DNA of 64,000 nucleotides from Paulinella micropora (Eukaryota > Cercozoa > Imbricatea > Euglyphida > Paulinellidae): assembly GCA_019918135.1 (NCBI GenBank), contig WBZZ01002685.1, forward strand, positions 87,501 to 151,500, written 5' to 3'. A program made the translations under genes and the position numbers. The notes beneath the pieces were generated by a model that was not told the origin of the DNA, searched no databases, and worked only from the letters and a program-made list of their open reading frames with translations. Positions 34,442 through 45,979 of this stretch are shown here, piece by piece (the first letter of the stretch is position 1; each line of letters begins with the position of its first letter).

Positions 34442-37400
34442 ATGTTCAAAGCGTTAAACCCCGTTGTCCGACCTGTGCATAGTGAGAACATTCATGCAAC
34501 CGTCTTTCATCGCATGTGTAAACACGGAGGGGCGAAAGCTATGGAAAGAATGGCTCACTACATGGAAGTAAAGACAGTGGGCGCAGGGTGGCGTGAGAGA
34601 ATAATGAAGTGTGAGTATTGCTTACGCAATAAGATTACAAGAACACCACACTTTCACAAAAACCATCACACAGTAGAACGCCACTCCGGGGTTCATCTCT
34701 CTATGGATACCCAAGGATGGTGGAATACTATGTCATGGGATGGGAAGAAATACAAGTTTACGGTCAAATGTCTCGCTTCCAATTTCGAACTTGACTATTA
34801 CTTACGGCATAAGAATGAATTTTTCCCGTGTTTCAATAAGGCAGCTGCATTCTTTGAGAGACACACAAACAGGAAGGTCAAATTCATCACTTGTGATCAA
34901 GAGTATGGTCAGTATGATTGTTTTCGGGAGTGGGTTGATGTGAACTAACCTATCTTATTTGAGGCGCCTACCGCCGAGAAACAGGCAGTTTCTAAGATAG
35001 AAAGGTCCCACCAGACGAACGGTGGGCCTGCTAGAGCTATGCTTAGTGATGAGGGACTCCCACCTAAGTTCTGGACGGAGATGGAGAAGAACGCCACTTA
35101 CATCAGCAACCTTCTTCGGAATCCGATCGCCCAAGGACTCTTCAAGGGTAAGTCCCCCTACGAAGTCATTCACCGCCTTATTTACATCACCTCCGTCCTA
35201 CTGGATGTGCTGCTGTGATGAAAGTTAAGGCCCGGCGAGGGAAAGGCGAAAGGGGAAAGAAAGTCATCTTCTTAGGATACGAACGTAATACTGGGTATTA
35301 TCGGGTTTATGATCCTATTGCACGGGTAATACACGGCAATGTCCGGAATGTTATGTTCGATGTCTGGAAACTGGGAAAACGAGAGGCATCCAAGAGCCTC
35401 GAAGGAACAATAGACGGGTACGTTTTCGGTCGAGTGGGAATCGGCCACACCCTCTGCTGTTCCACCCATGTCCGAGAAGAAAGTTAGTTTTAGAGTGTCA
35501 GAAACTACACCTAGCGAAGATACTCAAAAAGCCCCCACTGCACCTTTAGCACCCCGGATAGAACTGAATAGCAAAAATGACTCGAAAATCTCTGGGAGCG
35601 ACAGTGATGGAGAAAACGTCGCTCCCCCGCGTCACGATTTCAGTAACCTTCCCCCGCTTATTCCTTCTACACCCTCTTCGAAGAGTGTAGGGAGTATAGG
35701 TCAGGGGGAGAGTGCTAAGGTAGTGGGAAAGAGGGGGAGAAAATCCAAACTTAAATTCGTATTCTCCGGGAAGGTCATTCAGATTCCAGCACGGGAATTC
35801 GGTGAAGAGTGTGCTAAAACCACCTATGGGGATAAATGGAATACCACCATGCGAAAGGGAATTACCTAGAACCGTCTGCCCCGTAATCAGGAAAAGTAAA
35901 CGATTCCCTGCCCATAACGTTAAGTTTGACAACGGAGTGACGGAGAAAATAATTGACTCTGAGATATTGAAGTATCGGGCACTCCTATCATCCCCCTGAA
36001 ATGGATAGACACGGTCAAACAGCAAGGTACGACCGATGAATACCATAAAGCTAGGATCACTCTGAGAGGAGACCTCCTGAAAGCGGGGTTACAGTACGAC
36101 CCTAAATGTACATATTCCCCCACCGCACACCATCGCAATATCCTCCTCATCATTGCCTATGCTGCCTGCTTTGGAATTGATCTTTGGCTCATTGACTTTA
36201 CCACAGCTTATTTGCACGCTAAGATGCCTTACGATATCTATGTCAAACCACCTCCGGGCGAAAGAGAAGGCTATCTATGGCTCCTTAAGAAAGCCCTATA
36301 CGGCCGCTCGGAAGCTGGAAGACTATGGTATGATCTGATGTCGAAAGAGATCGTAGAAAAACAGGCTTTTATCACGTTCTCTTTAGACAGAGCTTCCTTC
36401 ATTCAGCATGGGAGTAACCCCTTAAATACTCAGCTCCTCTCCTTCCACGTTGACGACGGGCTTCATGCGGCAACAGAAGCTAGACATGTAGGGTTAGTAG
36501 ATAGCTATAGCTAAAAGAAGCACGGGTTCAGATGTAAGAACTTGGGGAAGGCGAGGGAGCTCAAGAACATGCAGATAGTACAGTCTGACAAAGGGATTTT
36601 ATTGCATCAACAGAAATATGAGCTTCTCATCCTAGGTGAGCTAGATTATATAATATGAAGGAGGTGCCTGCCAAAACCCCTTTCACTTCTGAAAATCCTG
36701 CACCCCTGAAAGTAGGTCACCGTCTCTTCAAGTATGATCTTAGGTGTCTCATCGGCATGCTCATATTCTTAGCTGTTCATACCCGCCCTCTTCTCATATG
36801 CCCTCTAAGCATAGCTGCGAAACACCAAGTACCGTCCCCAGATATATCTTATGCCATGGTCCATAGGATGTTCTTGTGGTTGTTGACTCCTAGAGCTCTG
36901 TTTTTCAAACGGGGTGATGAGCGACTAGTCAAGATGCTGTCCGAAGGCATTCCTAGGCTCCCCAAATCATGGAGACCAGCTAGCGGTCCATCTGCCGCAG
37001 AAAAGGCATTAGGCCTTTACGCGTGCAAGTCATGGACATCAACGATTTCTGTGTCCCCGTGATAGCTAGTATAGAGAAGCCACGCGAAAGTCCCGTTCCG
37101 GATAATATTATATCTTCCTCTTCAATGGAGCACCCATTGCTTGGTTTTCCAAACTCCAGACCGTCATAGCTCAATCAACCCTCGAGTCAGAGACCTTATC
37201 GGTCAACGAAGCGGTGAGGGAGCTACTTGCCTTGAGACAGACTCTCCGTGATATTGGATTGCCCCCAAAAGGTTTTACCCTCTTATTCGAAGATAACGAG
37301 GGGACCATCATCCTATCGGAAAGAGGATTCGGGGAATCACGGACCAAACATATCGACGTAAGATACCACTTACTCGAAAAGTTGGTGAAAAGGGGAGTTG

Positions 37401-37531
37401 TAAAGTTATTCCGGGTACCAATGGAGGATAATATCGCAGATCTATTTTACCAAGATAAATTTCACGTGCAAGAAATTCAATTACTTGGCGGATCAAATCT
37501 CGATGAAGTTGGTGAAGGAATTTCTCGCTAA
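34442..37531 (+). pseudogene. Decayed Ty1/copia pol polyprotein
   Basis: Fragments in three frames follow the copia order. GAG-pre-integrase zinc region: CKHGG...CEYCLRNKITRTPHFH, 34500-34670. Integrase core: VHLSMDTQGWW, VKFITCDQEYGQ and, after a shift, AEKQAVSKIERSHQTNGG as the D-D-E segment, 34690-35020. Integrase C-terminal region: VIFLGYERNTGYYRVYDP, 35255-35320. RVT_2: LIDFTTAYLHAKMPYDIYVKPPPG and KKALYGRSEAGRLWYDL, then LSFHVDDGLH at about 36440. RNase H: LLFEDNEGTIIL...SRTKHIDVRYHLLEK, 37285-37380. At least five frame changes or stops break it. No protease was identified. The order integrase before RT defines copia rather than gypsy. Confidence 0.85.
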
Positions 37532-37598
37532 GTTCGGAAAGGAATTCAAGCGGTGTAAATATTATATACGTTTTCCATTGCGCTTTATATTAAGTCTC

Positions 37599-37692
37599 GT
37601 AATTTTCCGCATACTTTACATTGAGGGGGGTGATTTAGGTGAATTGTAATTTTCCGCATACTTTATATTGAGGGGGGTGATTTAGGTGAATT
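37599..37692 (+). repeat. Two tandem 46-bp units with polypurine tract
   Basis: TAATTTTCCGCATACTTTA followed by TTGAGGGGGGTGATTTAGG occurs twice back to back just after the copia RNase H. The G run preceding TG is what a copia polypurine tract and 3' LTR start look like. A matching 5' LTR was not found. Confidence 0.55.
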
Positions 37693-37989
37693 GGTGACGA
37701 CCCGCCGGGAACTGCATTTCGCTTAATATTGCAAACTGCGCCTGCGATAGGACTCTCACCTACCTCTCCCCTCTCTGTTATTAACTAATAGTAATAGAAA
37801 TACTTCCGATCGGTTCAGGGGGAGAAGAAGATTGTTCGGGTTCCGCCGATGGACCGGCGTCGTGATCCCAGAGGCGATCTGATAGCACCAATGCTAAATA
37901 CGTTCACGTTCCCGGGCTGGCGTAAAGCCCCGAAACCCGAACTGCGCTTCACGAGTAATTATCTTCGATCGTCAGTATAGTACTTACGT

Positions 37990-38009
37990 AATATTTATAC
38001 TCATGATTT

Positions 38010-38040
<31 letters not shown>

Positions 38041-38634
38041 TAAGAGGCCAACTTGGAAATCTGGTTGTGGTTGGGTCGAAGGGTGATTCATCGCTCCTCG
38101 TGAGTCGATAGACCTGGGGCCCTCCCTTCAGAGAGTACAGACCCGCCGATAATTTTTGTAAGATTTTATCCCCCCTTACGGGAAGCGCTTGCAAATTTTA
38201 TTTTTGCATTACTTTCATAGTTACGATAATTATAGATTGTACATAGGTATTATCATAAGAATATTACATATTTATGTTATCACTTCTTTGGAAGTCATTA
38301 CTATACCTATGTCCTTTCATAAGATCTATATATATGTCTATTACATGTCACTTTTACTTATACGTGAGGTAGAGAGAGTAGGGAAAGAATCCTCTTTCTG
38401 TTGGGTAGGCCCGACTATACCACAGGCCCGCTGCCTTGTATGTACTCTAACTGATGCATACACGCTGTGGATAGAAGGGTAGCCAACCCCGACATTACTT
38501 CTCGGAGAGTGTGAGGGTAAGAGTATATGTTTTGAGTTCGTGTTTTCTCATGTTTCACAAAATAATAGTAGGTGGCGTAACTTTTGTAGGACCGGCAGTA
38601 ACTTACATATTAATTTACTTTGTTCCAGGGGCAG
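37990..38634 (+). repeat. LTR-retrotransposon 3' internal flank, plus-strand copy
   Basis: Inverted partner of 28389-29062. Includes a (TA)n tract at 38012-38040 and GGGAAGCGCTTGC at about 38180. Ends in CCAGGGGCAG directly before the candidate LTR, a plausible polypurine tract. Confidence 0.55.
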
Positions 38635-38832
38635 TGTTGGAACTATAATCTTAATTAATAGTTCAGGACCGGTCGTATCAGAGTAACGGTGTTGTTAGAG
38701 CCATTACTTACGATCCGGCCAGTCAAGTTACGCGGCGTGTCCTGTTCGCGCCTTTCCTTATTAAAGCTGTAATACTGCTTGAAGTGTAGCGTTGTTATCA
38801 TAAGTCATTATTTTAATAATAGTGGTCTAACA
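38635..38832 (+). mobile_element. Candidate copia-type LTR (198 bp), plus strand
   Basis: TGTTGGAACTATAATC... to ...GTGGTCTAACA; same ends as the minus-strand LTR at 28186-28388. With that copy it bounds a 10-kb segment in inverted orientation. Confidence 0.6.
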
Positions 38833-39738
38833 CTTGTCTACAAAATTTACCGTAACATGAGCGTTTCGCGGAAATCGGGGGAAAAGCAATAGAGTGGGAA
38901 AAAGGCAATAGTTAATCTTTTCTAAAAAGATCTTTGACTTAATCGTTTGAAATCATTTGTGAACGGAATCGAAAACTAGTTAGTGAAGTCGAAACGTCAT
39001 GCAGAGGAGAATCTGATGAACTGATCAAAAAGAGTGACTTATCAACGGTAAAGGTTTTGGCAGGTCGTTAAGGTGCTAAGTCTGATAATACTACTTACTA
39101 CTACCGACTTTTTCTACGAGCTATCACTGGGCCCGGACATTACAGCGGTACATCTTTTCTGACTTCGGTAGTTTGGAGTCTGGCGCCGGGGTATTGTCCT
39201 CATTATTGTTAAATTCTGCGTTGTGGGAAGTCGACGACCGGTAAGAGGGGGACGCCCCGGTGCAAGTTAACGAAGGAAAGCATTGCGGAGGCCCTTCGTC
39301 AATTGCTTTTTACCGGCTATCCGGGGGGTGATGCCTACAGGATCCGGTTTAAGATAAGAGGGGCCGCCCGGTCGTACGGTCGTACGGTTAGCTAAGATTG
39401 CTCACTTATTGCCAGACTATTATTAATGCTACGGAAAGTTAAATTAAGCATAAATAATGAGTTTTTATTAGCTCTCAATAAAAAATCAGCATATTTGTCC
39501 AGCAAAACATAGTCTTGAGACATAGCAATACAGCAGCCGGTACCCGCCGCGCTATCGCTAACCCAACGCACCCAAGTCAAAGCAGTGTTCATTTAGCTGT
39601 CCCAATGCTAGTAATAACATTCGAACTGATGAAAAATCAGGAAAAATACATATTAGTATTATTTTCCTAATATTTGAAGTCCGGTGGCACTTGGAGCCAC
39701 CGGTGACCGTATCGCCCGCCAGCCCCAACGCAAACGCC
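38833..39738. other. No gene seen
   Basis: Mixed-composition sequence with stops in all frames, between the LTR and the 3' end of the SET-like gene. The part nearest 39739 would hold that gene's 3' UTR. Confidence 0.5.
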
Positions 39739-42700
39739 CTAGTCCCTGCCGTTCGCCAAAAAATTGATGAAAGATGTGCTTTGCTGCTGCATGAGCGAGA
39801 TAAGAGCTCGCTTGCTGTGTAGAATGTGCGAGGAAGGCCGAGAGCCCCCTTCTCCGGAGCCGCGGTGACTTGGCTGCGAAATCGCGTGCTGGCCGCCATA
39901 CCCGGGGGAAGGAGGAGGGCCTGCACCACCGCCGTCGTAAGCACCTCGGTTGTTGTTCCGAGGTGGGCTGAAGAAGCTTGTGCCATCATTTCCGATCTGC
40001 TCCGGCACGCAGCGGGGGCAACGGCAGCCCTTACCGTGCGGATCGCAAGTTTCGCACTTACACCCGGCGCCGTGCTTCAACACCACCGGGTCTGGCTGGC
40101 ACTTTGGGCACTTGCAGCCCGGGCCACATCTCGGCTCCTCATTTGGTGGCAGGCGGGGCTGTTCCCAAGGTTGCTTATGCTTTTTCTTGTGTTTTCGGGT
40201 CGGCTTTGGGCTCGGAGTGGGAGATGGGGAATCGGATTCGTCTGGTTCGTCGGACTCCTCCTCTTCGCTCACCTCCGGGCTGGAGCTCCCGTCTACAAGG
40301 CACAAAGCACAACGCATTACGAGCAACACATCACGCGCGATTACCTTTTGCTCTGCACACTTTTTTGCAAAAAGGGCACATGCAGGTTTTCTTGTTGTGA
40401 TGCGCATTGCCGCCGGGCCCCTTGCCGCCTTCGCCTGCCTTTTTCTTCGCTCCTTTCTTCTTGCCAGGTTTTCCCTGCGAACACAACATACAAAATGTTT
40501 GTTACTGCCTGAAAGTCAAAGCACTTACCGGGGTAGTATGCTTCGGTGGTGCCAATGGTACTACTACCGCAGGTGACTTCGACTTCGGTGGCCATATGAG
40601 GTTGCCGTCCTACTCACAGCACTGTCGGTGTAGCAACCAAAGCAAAAAAAGAAAAGCAAGACCGCGTCTGCAGCCACATGCATGGTGATGGGCAGCAATC
40701 CTTTGCAGTGCCTCTTCAAGTAGTAGGAGTCCACCTGCCCGTCATAAGCAAAAGAAAAACCACCATAAACAAGGTTGTCAATCATCTTGATCACGGGAAA
40801 CGCATTTCCCTTGCTCTGGCGAAAAATCCCAGTACAGTTGGCGCCAGAGCCCTCCGATGCATGGTTTATCAGCGCCCCCGCTTGCGACGGCGGTCTCTTC
40901 CCGTTGAGCAGTTCTTCGCGGTACATCTCCGTACAACACCAGACTTTCTGCCCAGTCTGCATCGAATACTCACCTGGATTTGCCAAAACATTCTTGTACC
41001 CCGCCGGATCGCGCTTTGCATCGTAGCAGTCTCCGACATACTCGAGGTGCAGCATTTTGCCCAACCCAGTCAGTTCGTCGCCCTCCCGTAGCCCGATTTC
41101 ACCGAATATGCCGCCGTTGATTGGGTAAAGCTGAACACCAACGCCATCTAACTTCGCGCCTGTCTGATCCACGAAGGAAGCCATAGGCACAATGCGTATC
41201 TTGCCTTTCCGCAATGTCGCTGTGCGCGCGGACTTCCGGTTCGCAAGGCCGCTAATACATCCACAGAAGGATCGCAGCAGAGCAAACGATATGATGGCTT
41301 ACCTGGGACTGGTCGCGGCTGAATCAGGGGAGATAATCTTTCGATTGCCCTTTGGCGCTGACGTACGCGTGCGGGAAGTTGGACTACCTCCGCCCCGCAA
41401 ATCCGGCGAAGGGGCAGGCGGCGGCTCAACCAGCAACCCGGCAGTCACTTTACGGTAAGGTTCAATGGCAGGAAGCAACGAATCGCTGGGCCAACGACCG
41501 TTGGCAGCGTGAATGTGTGGCTCCACAAGGGGATGTACTTTTTGATCAGGCAGCTGAAGGGGCGCCCAGGATGTTCATCCCACTCTTTGACAGTCTCGAT
41601 TGGGTCAATATCCTCTTCGACACAAAAGCGTAAATCAAAAACCCGTTCCCCTTATCATTCAATTCAAGCGCCTCGATCGCAACTAATAGTGCGCGGCCTT
41701 CTTCAATAAAATTGCCAGCGTTAGCTGAGTCCGGCAGCAGATGACGGCCGGGTCTATGTAGTGCAATAAGAAATTCTATTATACTAGCGCGAAATTTTGC
41801 TTACCCGATCAGCACACGGAAGGCACCGACTTCTTCATGATCCAATCGAGCTGCTACAAAATAATGCCACAATACGACATAAATAGTTCTGCAAAACTAA
41901 TAGTTGTACGCTGAGGCTGAGCCCAAGGTTGCTCCAATACTGGCCCTCCAGGCAAGCAAACCATGCAGGGGTATGTAAGCGAGGTTTCCTCCTGCTGGGT
42001 CCTGCTGTACTTTAGCAAGGTTATGAAAGCCACAAAAAGGAATTATAAGCAAGAGGCACATTGCATCGAAACAAAACAAAAAAAATAACCAGAGCAAGAA
42101 TGATTTTTTTTGCTTGTTTCTTACCCATACGTCTTTGCTTCCCGATCCTCTTTGCTCATGTCGCTGGGGAATTTGTAATAATATTGTTTGGCCGATTTCA
42201 GTTTCCACTTCCTGTGAGCATTCTGCTTTCCCGCTGCCCCTAGCACACTGCCACTGACAACTCGAGGCCAACGCCTGCGACTCCTCGGCACTATTGCTGG
42301 CATCGCCTGCCTGCTGCCCCTTGCCCTCCCCACCGTCGCTGCCTCCACCCTTGTCGCTACCCTTAGTTTTGCTACCTTTTGAAGCTGCAGTGTAGCTACT
42401 CCCCAGCCAACAAGCGAAGATAGAATTTGGAGCTAGCACTTCATCGCCTTCTCTGTCACCTGCCTCGCTGATGGTGAGATCAACTCCCTGGGGGAATACT
42501 TCATCTTCCCCCATGAGCCCTTGCTTCGCAGCAGACGAAACTTCGCTCAAATGCTGCAGATTCCGGAGTATTTCCTTCCGGTTTCGCTTCGGTGGAGGGG
42601 GGCAGGTCGTTCTCTTTGGGATCCGGCGTCGCCCTACCAATACAAGCCGTGCAGTACGCAAACACAAGCAATTATTGTGCATAGAAGGTTCCTGCACAGG

Positions 42701-43864
42701 CGCCGTTTCTGGCTCCTTCACTTCCTCCGCTGTGTCGACACTACATCAGCATAAAAGCAAAGGATGCTGTGTTTATGACCCAAAAGACTGAAACACTTGG
42801 ACCTAGCGCTGAACTTAAGTGCTCGCTGTGGATGCTTGCTCGCCTTTTGCGCTTGCTTCTTGGCTGCTCCTTTTTTGCGACCGCGACCTTTGGGCGACCA
42901 CTAGTATGATTGCAGAGCATATTAAAAGAAGAAACAGCAGCACAGGGCGTTGTATGTGTGGTTATGTGTCTGTGTAACCCCCCCCCCCCCCCCGCCCCCG
43001 CATTTTCGCACCCCTGTCGGAATAAGTCATGGTTTGTAGGAACGAGAAGGAATTGGGAGCTTATATTTGCAGGGGATCTAGGGCCAGGCATGATGTTGAT
43101 GCTGATATAATTGTTTTGGAATGCACGCAAATATTTATCTTAGGGGAGTTGCCCCCACACCCACCACCCCCCCCCCGCATTTTCACGCCCCTGTCGGAAT
43201 AAGTAATGGTTTGTAGGAACGAGAAGGAATTGGGAGCTTATATTTGCAGGGGAGCTAGGGTCGGGCATGATGTTGATGCTGATATAATTATTTTGGAATG
43301 CACGCAAATATTTATCTTAGGGGAGTTGCCCACACACCCACCACCCCCCCCCCCCGCATTTTCGCACCCCTGTCGGAATAAGTCATGGTTTGTAGGAACG
43401 AGAAGGAATTGGGAGCTTATATTTGCAGGGGAGCTAGGACCAGGCATGATGTTGATGCTGATATAATTGTTTTGGAATGCACGCAAATATTTATCTTAGG
43501 GGAGTTGCCCCCACACCTACCACCCCCCCCCGCATTTTCACACCCCTGTCGGAATAAGTCATGGTTTGTAGGAACGAGAAGGAATTGGGAGCTTATATTT
43601 GCAGGGGAGCTAGGGTCGGGCATGATGTTGATGCTGATATAATTATTTTGGAATGCACGCAAATATTTATCTTAGGGGAGTTGCCCACACACCCACCACC
43701 CCCCCCCCGCATTTTCGCACCCCTGTCGGAATAAGTCATGGTTTGTAGGAACGAGAAGGAATTGGGAGCTTATATTTGCAGGGGAGCTAGGGCCAGGCAT
43801 GATGTTGATGCTGATATAAATGTTTTGGAATGTACCCAAATATTTATCTTAGGGGATGTCATGT

Positions 43865-43895
<31 letters not shown>

Positions 43896-44128
43896 ATCGT
43901 ACAGCAGCCAACCCTTTGCTGTGCTTTCGACTTCTTGGAAGCAGGAGAACTTCCATCCTTTTCCGCCTTGCCTTTCGGCTTTGAGACGTCTGGCTTCGCT
44001 GCCTCCTGGACAGAGACAGGCTGCTTACGTTTCACCCTTGGTTGGCGTTGCTCCGCCAGCTTCGGGGCAAGATACGGGGGCTCTTTCGCGAGCTCAAAAA
44101 GTTTTGTACTGCCCTTGGGAGAAGATGA
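39739..44128 (-). CDS. Multi-exon AT-hook / SET-like / Cys-rich gene, 5' end cut by viral insertion
   Basis: Exons read on the minus strand. About 44128-43909: Lys/Pro-rich, interrupted at its start by the viral element. About 42900-42840: AT-hook-like GRPKGRGRKKG. About 42720-42130: acidic/Ser-rich, ending FPSDMSKEDREAKTYG at a GTAAG donor. About 41700-41303. 41219-40735: SET-like region with IFGEIGLREGDEL, MLHLEYVGD, ALINHASEGSGANC and GGFSFAYDGQ. 40609-40529: 27 codons. 40475-40345: basic, then CMCPFCKKVC. 40292-39739: acidic, then CGPGCKCPKC and CKCETC clusters, stop at 39739. The exon joins 40735/40609 and 40529/40475 have good GT/AG sites and matching phase. LINHxxxxxANC and FAYDG correspond to the NHSCxPN and YDYG motifs of SET methyltransferases but depart from consensus, so catalysis is doubtful. 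The phase between the 41303 and 41219 sites does not fit, so some exon edges are uncertain. A chromatin role is inferred. Confidence 0.55.
42979..43855. repeat. 178-bp minisatellite, about five copies, in an intron
   Basis: Units start at a poly(C) run followed by CGCATTTTCRCACCCCTGTC, with GGTTTGTAGGAACGAGAAGG starting at about 43031, 43209, 43387, 43563 and 43740. Copies alternate between two variants (GGGCCAGGCATG and GGGTCGGGCATG), suggesting a two-unit higher-order repeat. It lies within an intron of the SET-like gene and is followed by a (TG)n tract at 43870-43895. Confidence 0.9.
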
Positions 44129-44130
44129 TT

Positions 44131-44180
44131 ATACTTTTCATAGGGTCATTTTTAAGAAAAATGCCCTCTATGAAAAGTAT
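44131..44180. repeat. 50-bp near-perfect palindrome at the host/virus junction
   Basis: ATACTTTTCATAGGG at 44131 is mirrored by CCCTCTATGAAAAGTAT ending at 44180, with TTTTTAAGAAAAA at the centre. It begins within a few bases of the point where the host exon frame stops making sense. It may be the folded terminus or part of the terminal inverted repeat of the element. Confidence 0.7.
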
Positions 44181-44334
44181 CATAACAGACCAAAATCACC
44201 ATTTTTTCACAAACAAGAAATAATTAAGAAATCAAGACGAAATCAAAAAGGAAGCGGAATTTAAATATTAATCATTTAATTATTTATCATTAAATTAATT
44301 ATCATAAAAAATATAATAACAACTATATAGAAAG

Positions 44335-44636
44335 ATGGTGTTAATCGGAACGAAAGTTGTCGAGGTGACATTGAGGGGAGACAAAATAATTTAATACATC
44401 TCATTCGTAATCCAAAAATGAATGTTTATATAGTGAAAGAACCGAATAATCAATTTGACAAAAATGCTATTAAAGTTGAAACAAGTGATGGAAAACATTT
44501 GGGTTATGTGGCAAAAGAACTAGCAAAAGAAATAAATGAGAAACTACCAGAAAAACGAAAAGTTCATTATAAAGTATATGGCGGTTGTTTAGGTAATAAT
44601 TACGGAATGGAGATAACAATTCAAGTAAAACAATAA
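44335..44636 (+). CDS. HIRAN-domain protein, one frameshift
   Basis: The main frame (44418-44636) has VKEPNNQFDKNAIKVET and GKHLGYVAKELAKEI, the core pattern of HIRAN domains (REPxNxxDxNAIxV...GYlxxxlA), which bind DNA ends and occur in Rad5/HLTF helicases and as stand-alone proteins in phages and viruses. The expected first strand (GTKVVEVTLRG) is encoded from an ATG at 44335 in another frame, so one base change around 44385 splits the ~100-residue domain. First gene inside the viral left end. A role in replication or repair is inferred. Confidence 0.65.
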
Positions 44637-44707
44637 GAATTAATTTTTAATTTATATAATTATGATTATTATTATATAACAATATACATATATAGTTTTG
44701 GTGAACT

Positions 44708-44961
44708 ATGCCATCACAAAGCGGACCAGTCGGCTCTGTAAAGTTAGGGCGACCTGCTAAATATAAATCTGACGAAGAAAAGAAAAAAGCTCATTACGAG
44801 GCTTCAAGAAGATATGTCTTAAAAAACCCAGAAATGTATAGAAAGGCTGGTGTTTCATATTATGAAAGGAATAAAGAAGCCATATCGGCGAAAAGGAAGA
44901 GCGATATGCGATGAAAAAGAAACAAAAAATGGAAAGTGTCGTAGAAGTTGAAATACAGTAA
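44708..44961 (+). CDS. Small basic GRPAKY protein, probably frameshifted near its end
   Basis: Starts MPSQSGPVGSVKLGRPAKYK; GRPxKY followed by K/E/Y/R-rich repeats suggests a small DNA-binding protein with an AT-hook-like start. The frame stops at 44914, but a second frame continues the same composition (YAMKKKQKMESVVEVEIQ) to a TAA at 44961, so a frameshift near 44900 is likely. An AATATACATATATAG sequence about 20 bases upstream of the ATG is the probable promoter. Confidence 0.5.
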
Positions 44962-45103
44962 AAAGTAATTACTCTTACAACTAATTACTTTTTTCTAATA
45001 ATTCTTTTTTCATTAATATAATTATCATCTAAACAAATAGCACAACCATAATATAAATCATTGGGATTAATTCCAAACCAAAAAATCTATTCCATAATAT
45101 ACA

Positions 45104-45784
45104 ATGTCATACAAGCCACCTCTACCCCCTAGACCGAACAAGAAGAATGTGGAACTATTACAGGCAAAGGCCAAGCTGAGAAGGGTTGAAACGAAAGATA
45201 GAAGAAACCGCCAGGACCTATCTAACATTCGTAGTCATACGAGGGTAAATCTCCGCGAGGCTTAGACTAGGGAAGCGAAGAGGCGAGAGTTTAGAGCAAA
45301 CGATTACGAAGTTAGGAGGGATAACCAGCTGAACTCTCTCACATTCAAATTTAGGGACTTAGATATAAGTTTCTATGATACGGATACCCTAGAAGAGAAA
45401 GTATTGATACCCGCTATAAGATATGCCAGAAGGGAAGGGATGACGGCTAATGCGGATGTCAATATATCTATAACATACTTCACCGCTCCTGCTAATGAGC
45501 GATACGACCACTATTTAAAAAAGAAAAGTTTAATTCATTTCAACTCCGCCAATACGATACAATGTTATGGATGCTCTGAACGAGTTCAACATAAATAATA
45601 TTGAAGCCAGCGACAGAGGATATGAAAGAAACATACGATATGTGGAACTAACCATAGTTCAAGAAAACGGTGGAGGATGCTATGAAGGAAAAACCGAAAA
45701 AAGGGAGAAGGTTCAAGAAGGTAGAAAGATATCTCCGCCAAGCAAAAATAACAACTATTTTTCTTCTTATGTAAGGATATTCTA
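45104..45784 (+). pseudogene. N-terminal region of the first, decayed DNA polymerase
   Basis: Starts MSYKPPLPPRPNKKN at 45104 after an AATATACA box. A stop at about 45263 and a shift near 45560 break it. The part RNIRYVELTIVQENGGGC at about 45620-45685 resembles FVLKSVEMPTGGT at the end of the N-terminal region of the second polymerase (49440-49500), supporting the same role. Confidence 0.5.
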
Positions 45785-45979
45785 AATATTCACCCGATGA
45801 ATAAGAACCGCTGTAATATTGTCAGAGCTGATTCAACCTTCCGCCAAACTCCCCCATACCATTTTCAATAACCGTCCAAATATTGAAAAAATATGCGAAG
45901 GAAGGGACGAAATAACGGACCACATTATGAAGGAAACAGTCAGCACAGATGAAGAAGGACAAGAACCAAACTAATCTTT

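Noticed and set aside
36980..38194. Short frames near the copia 3' end
   Set aside because: Overlap the decayed RNase H and LTR-like DNA; none continues the copia order or has its own motif.
42979..43855. CRISPR-like array
   Set aside because: The 178-bp units are contiguous tandem copies with no unique spacers, in a eukaryotic intron.
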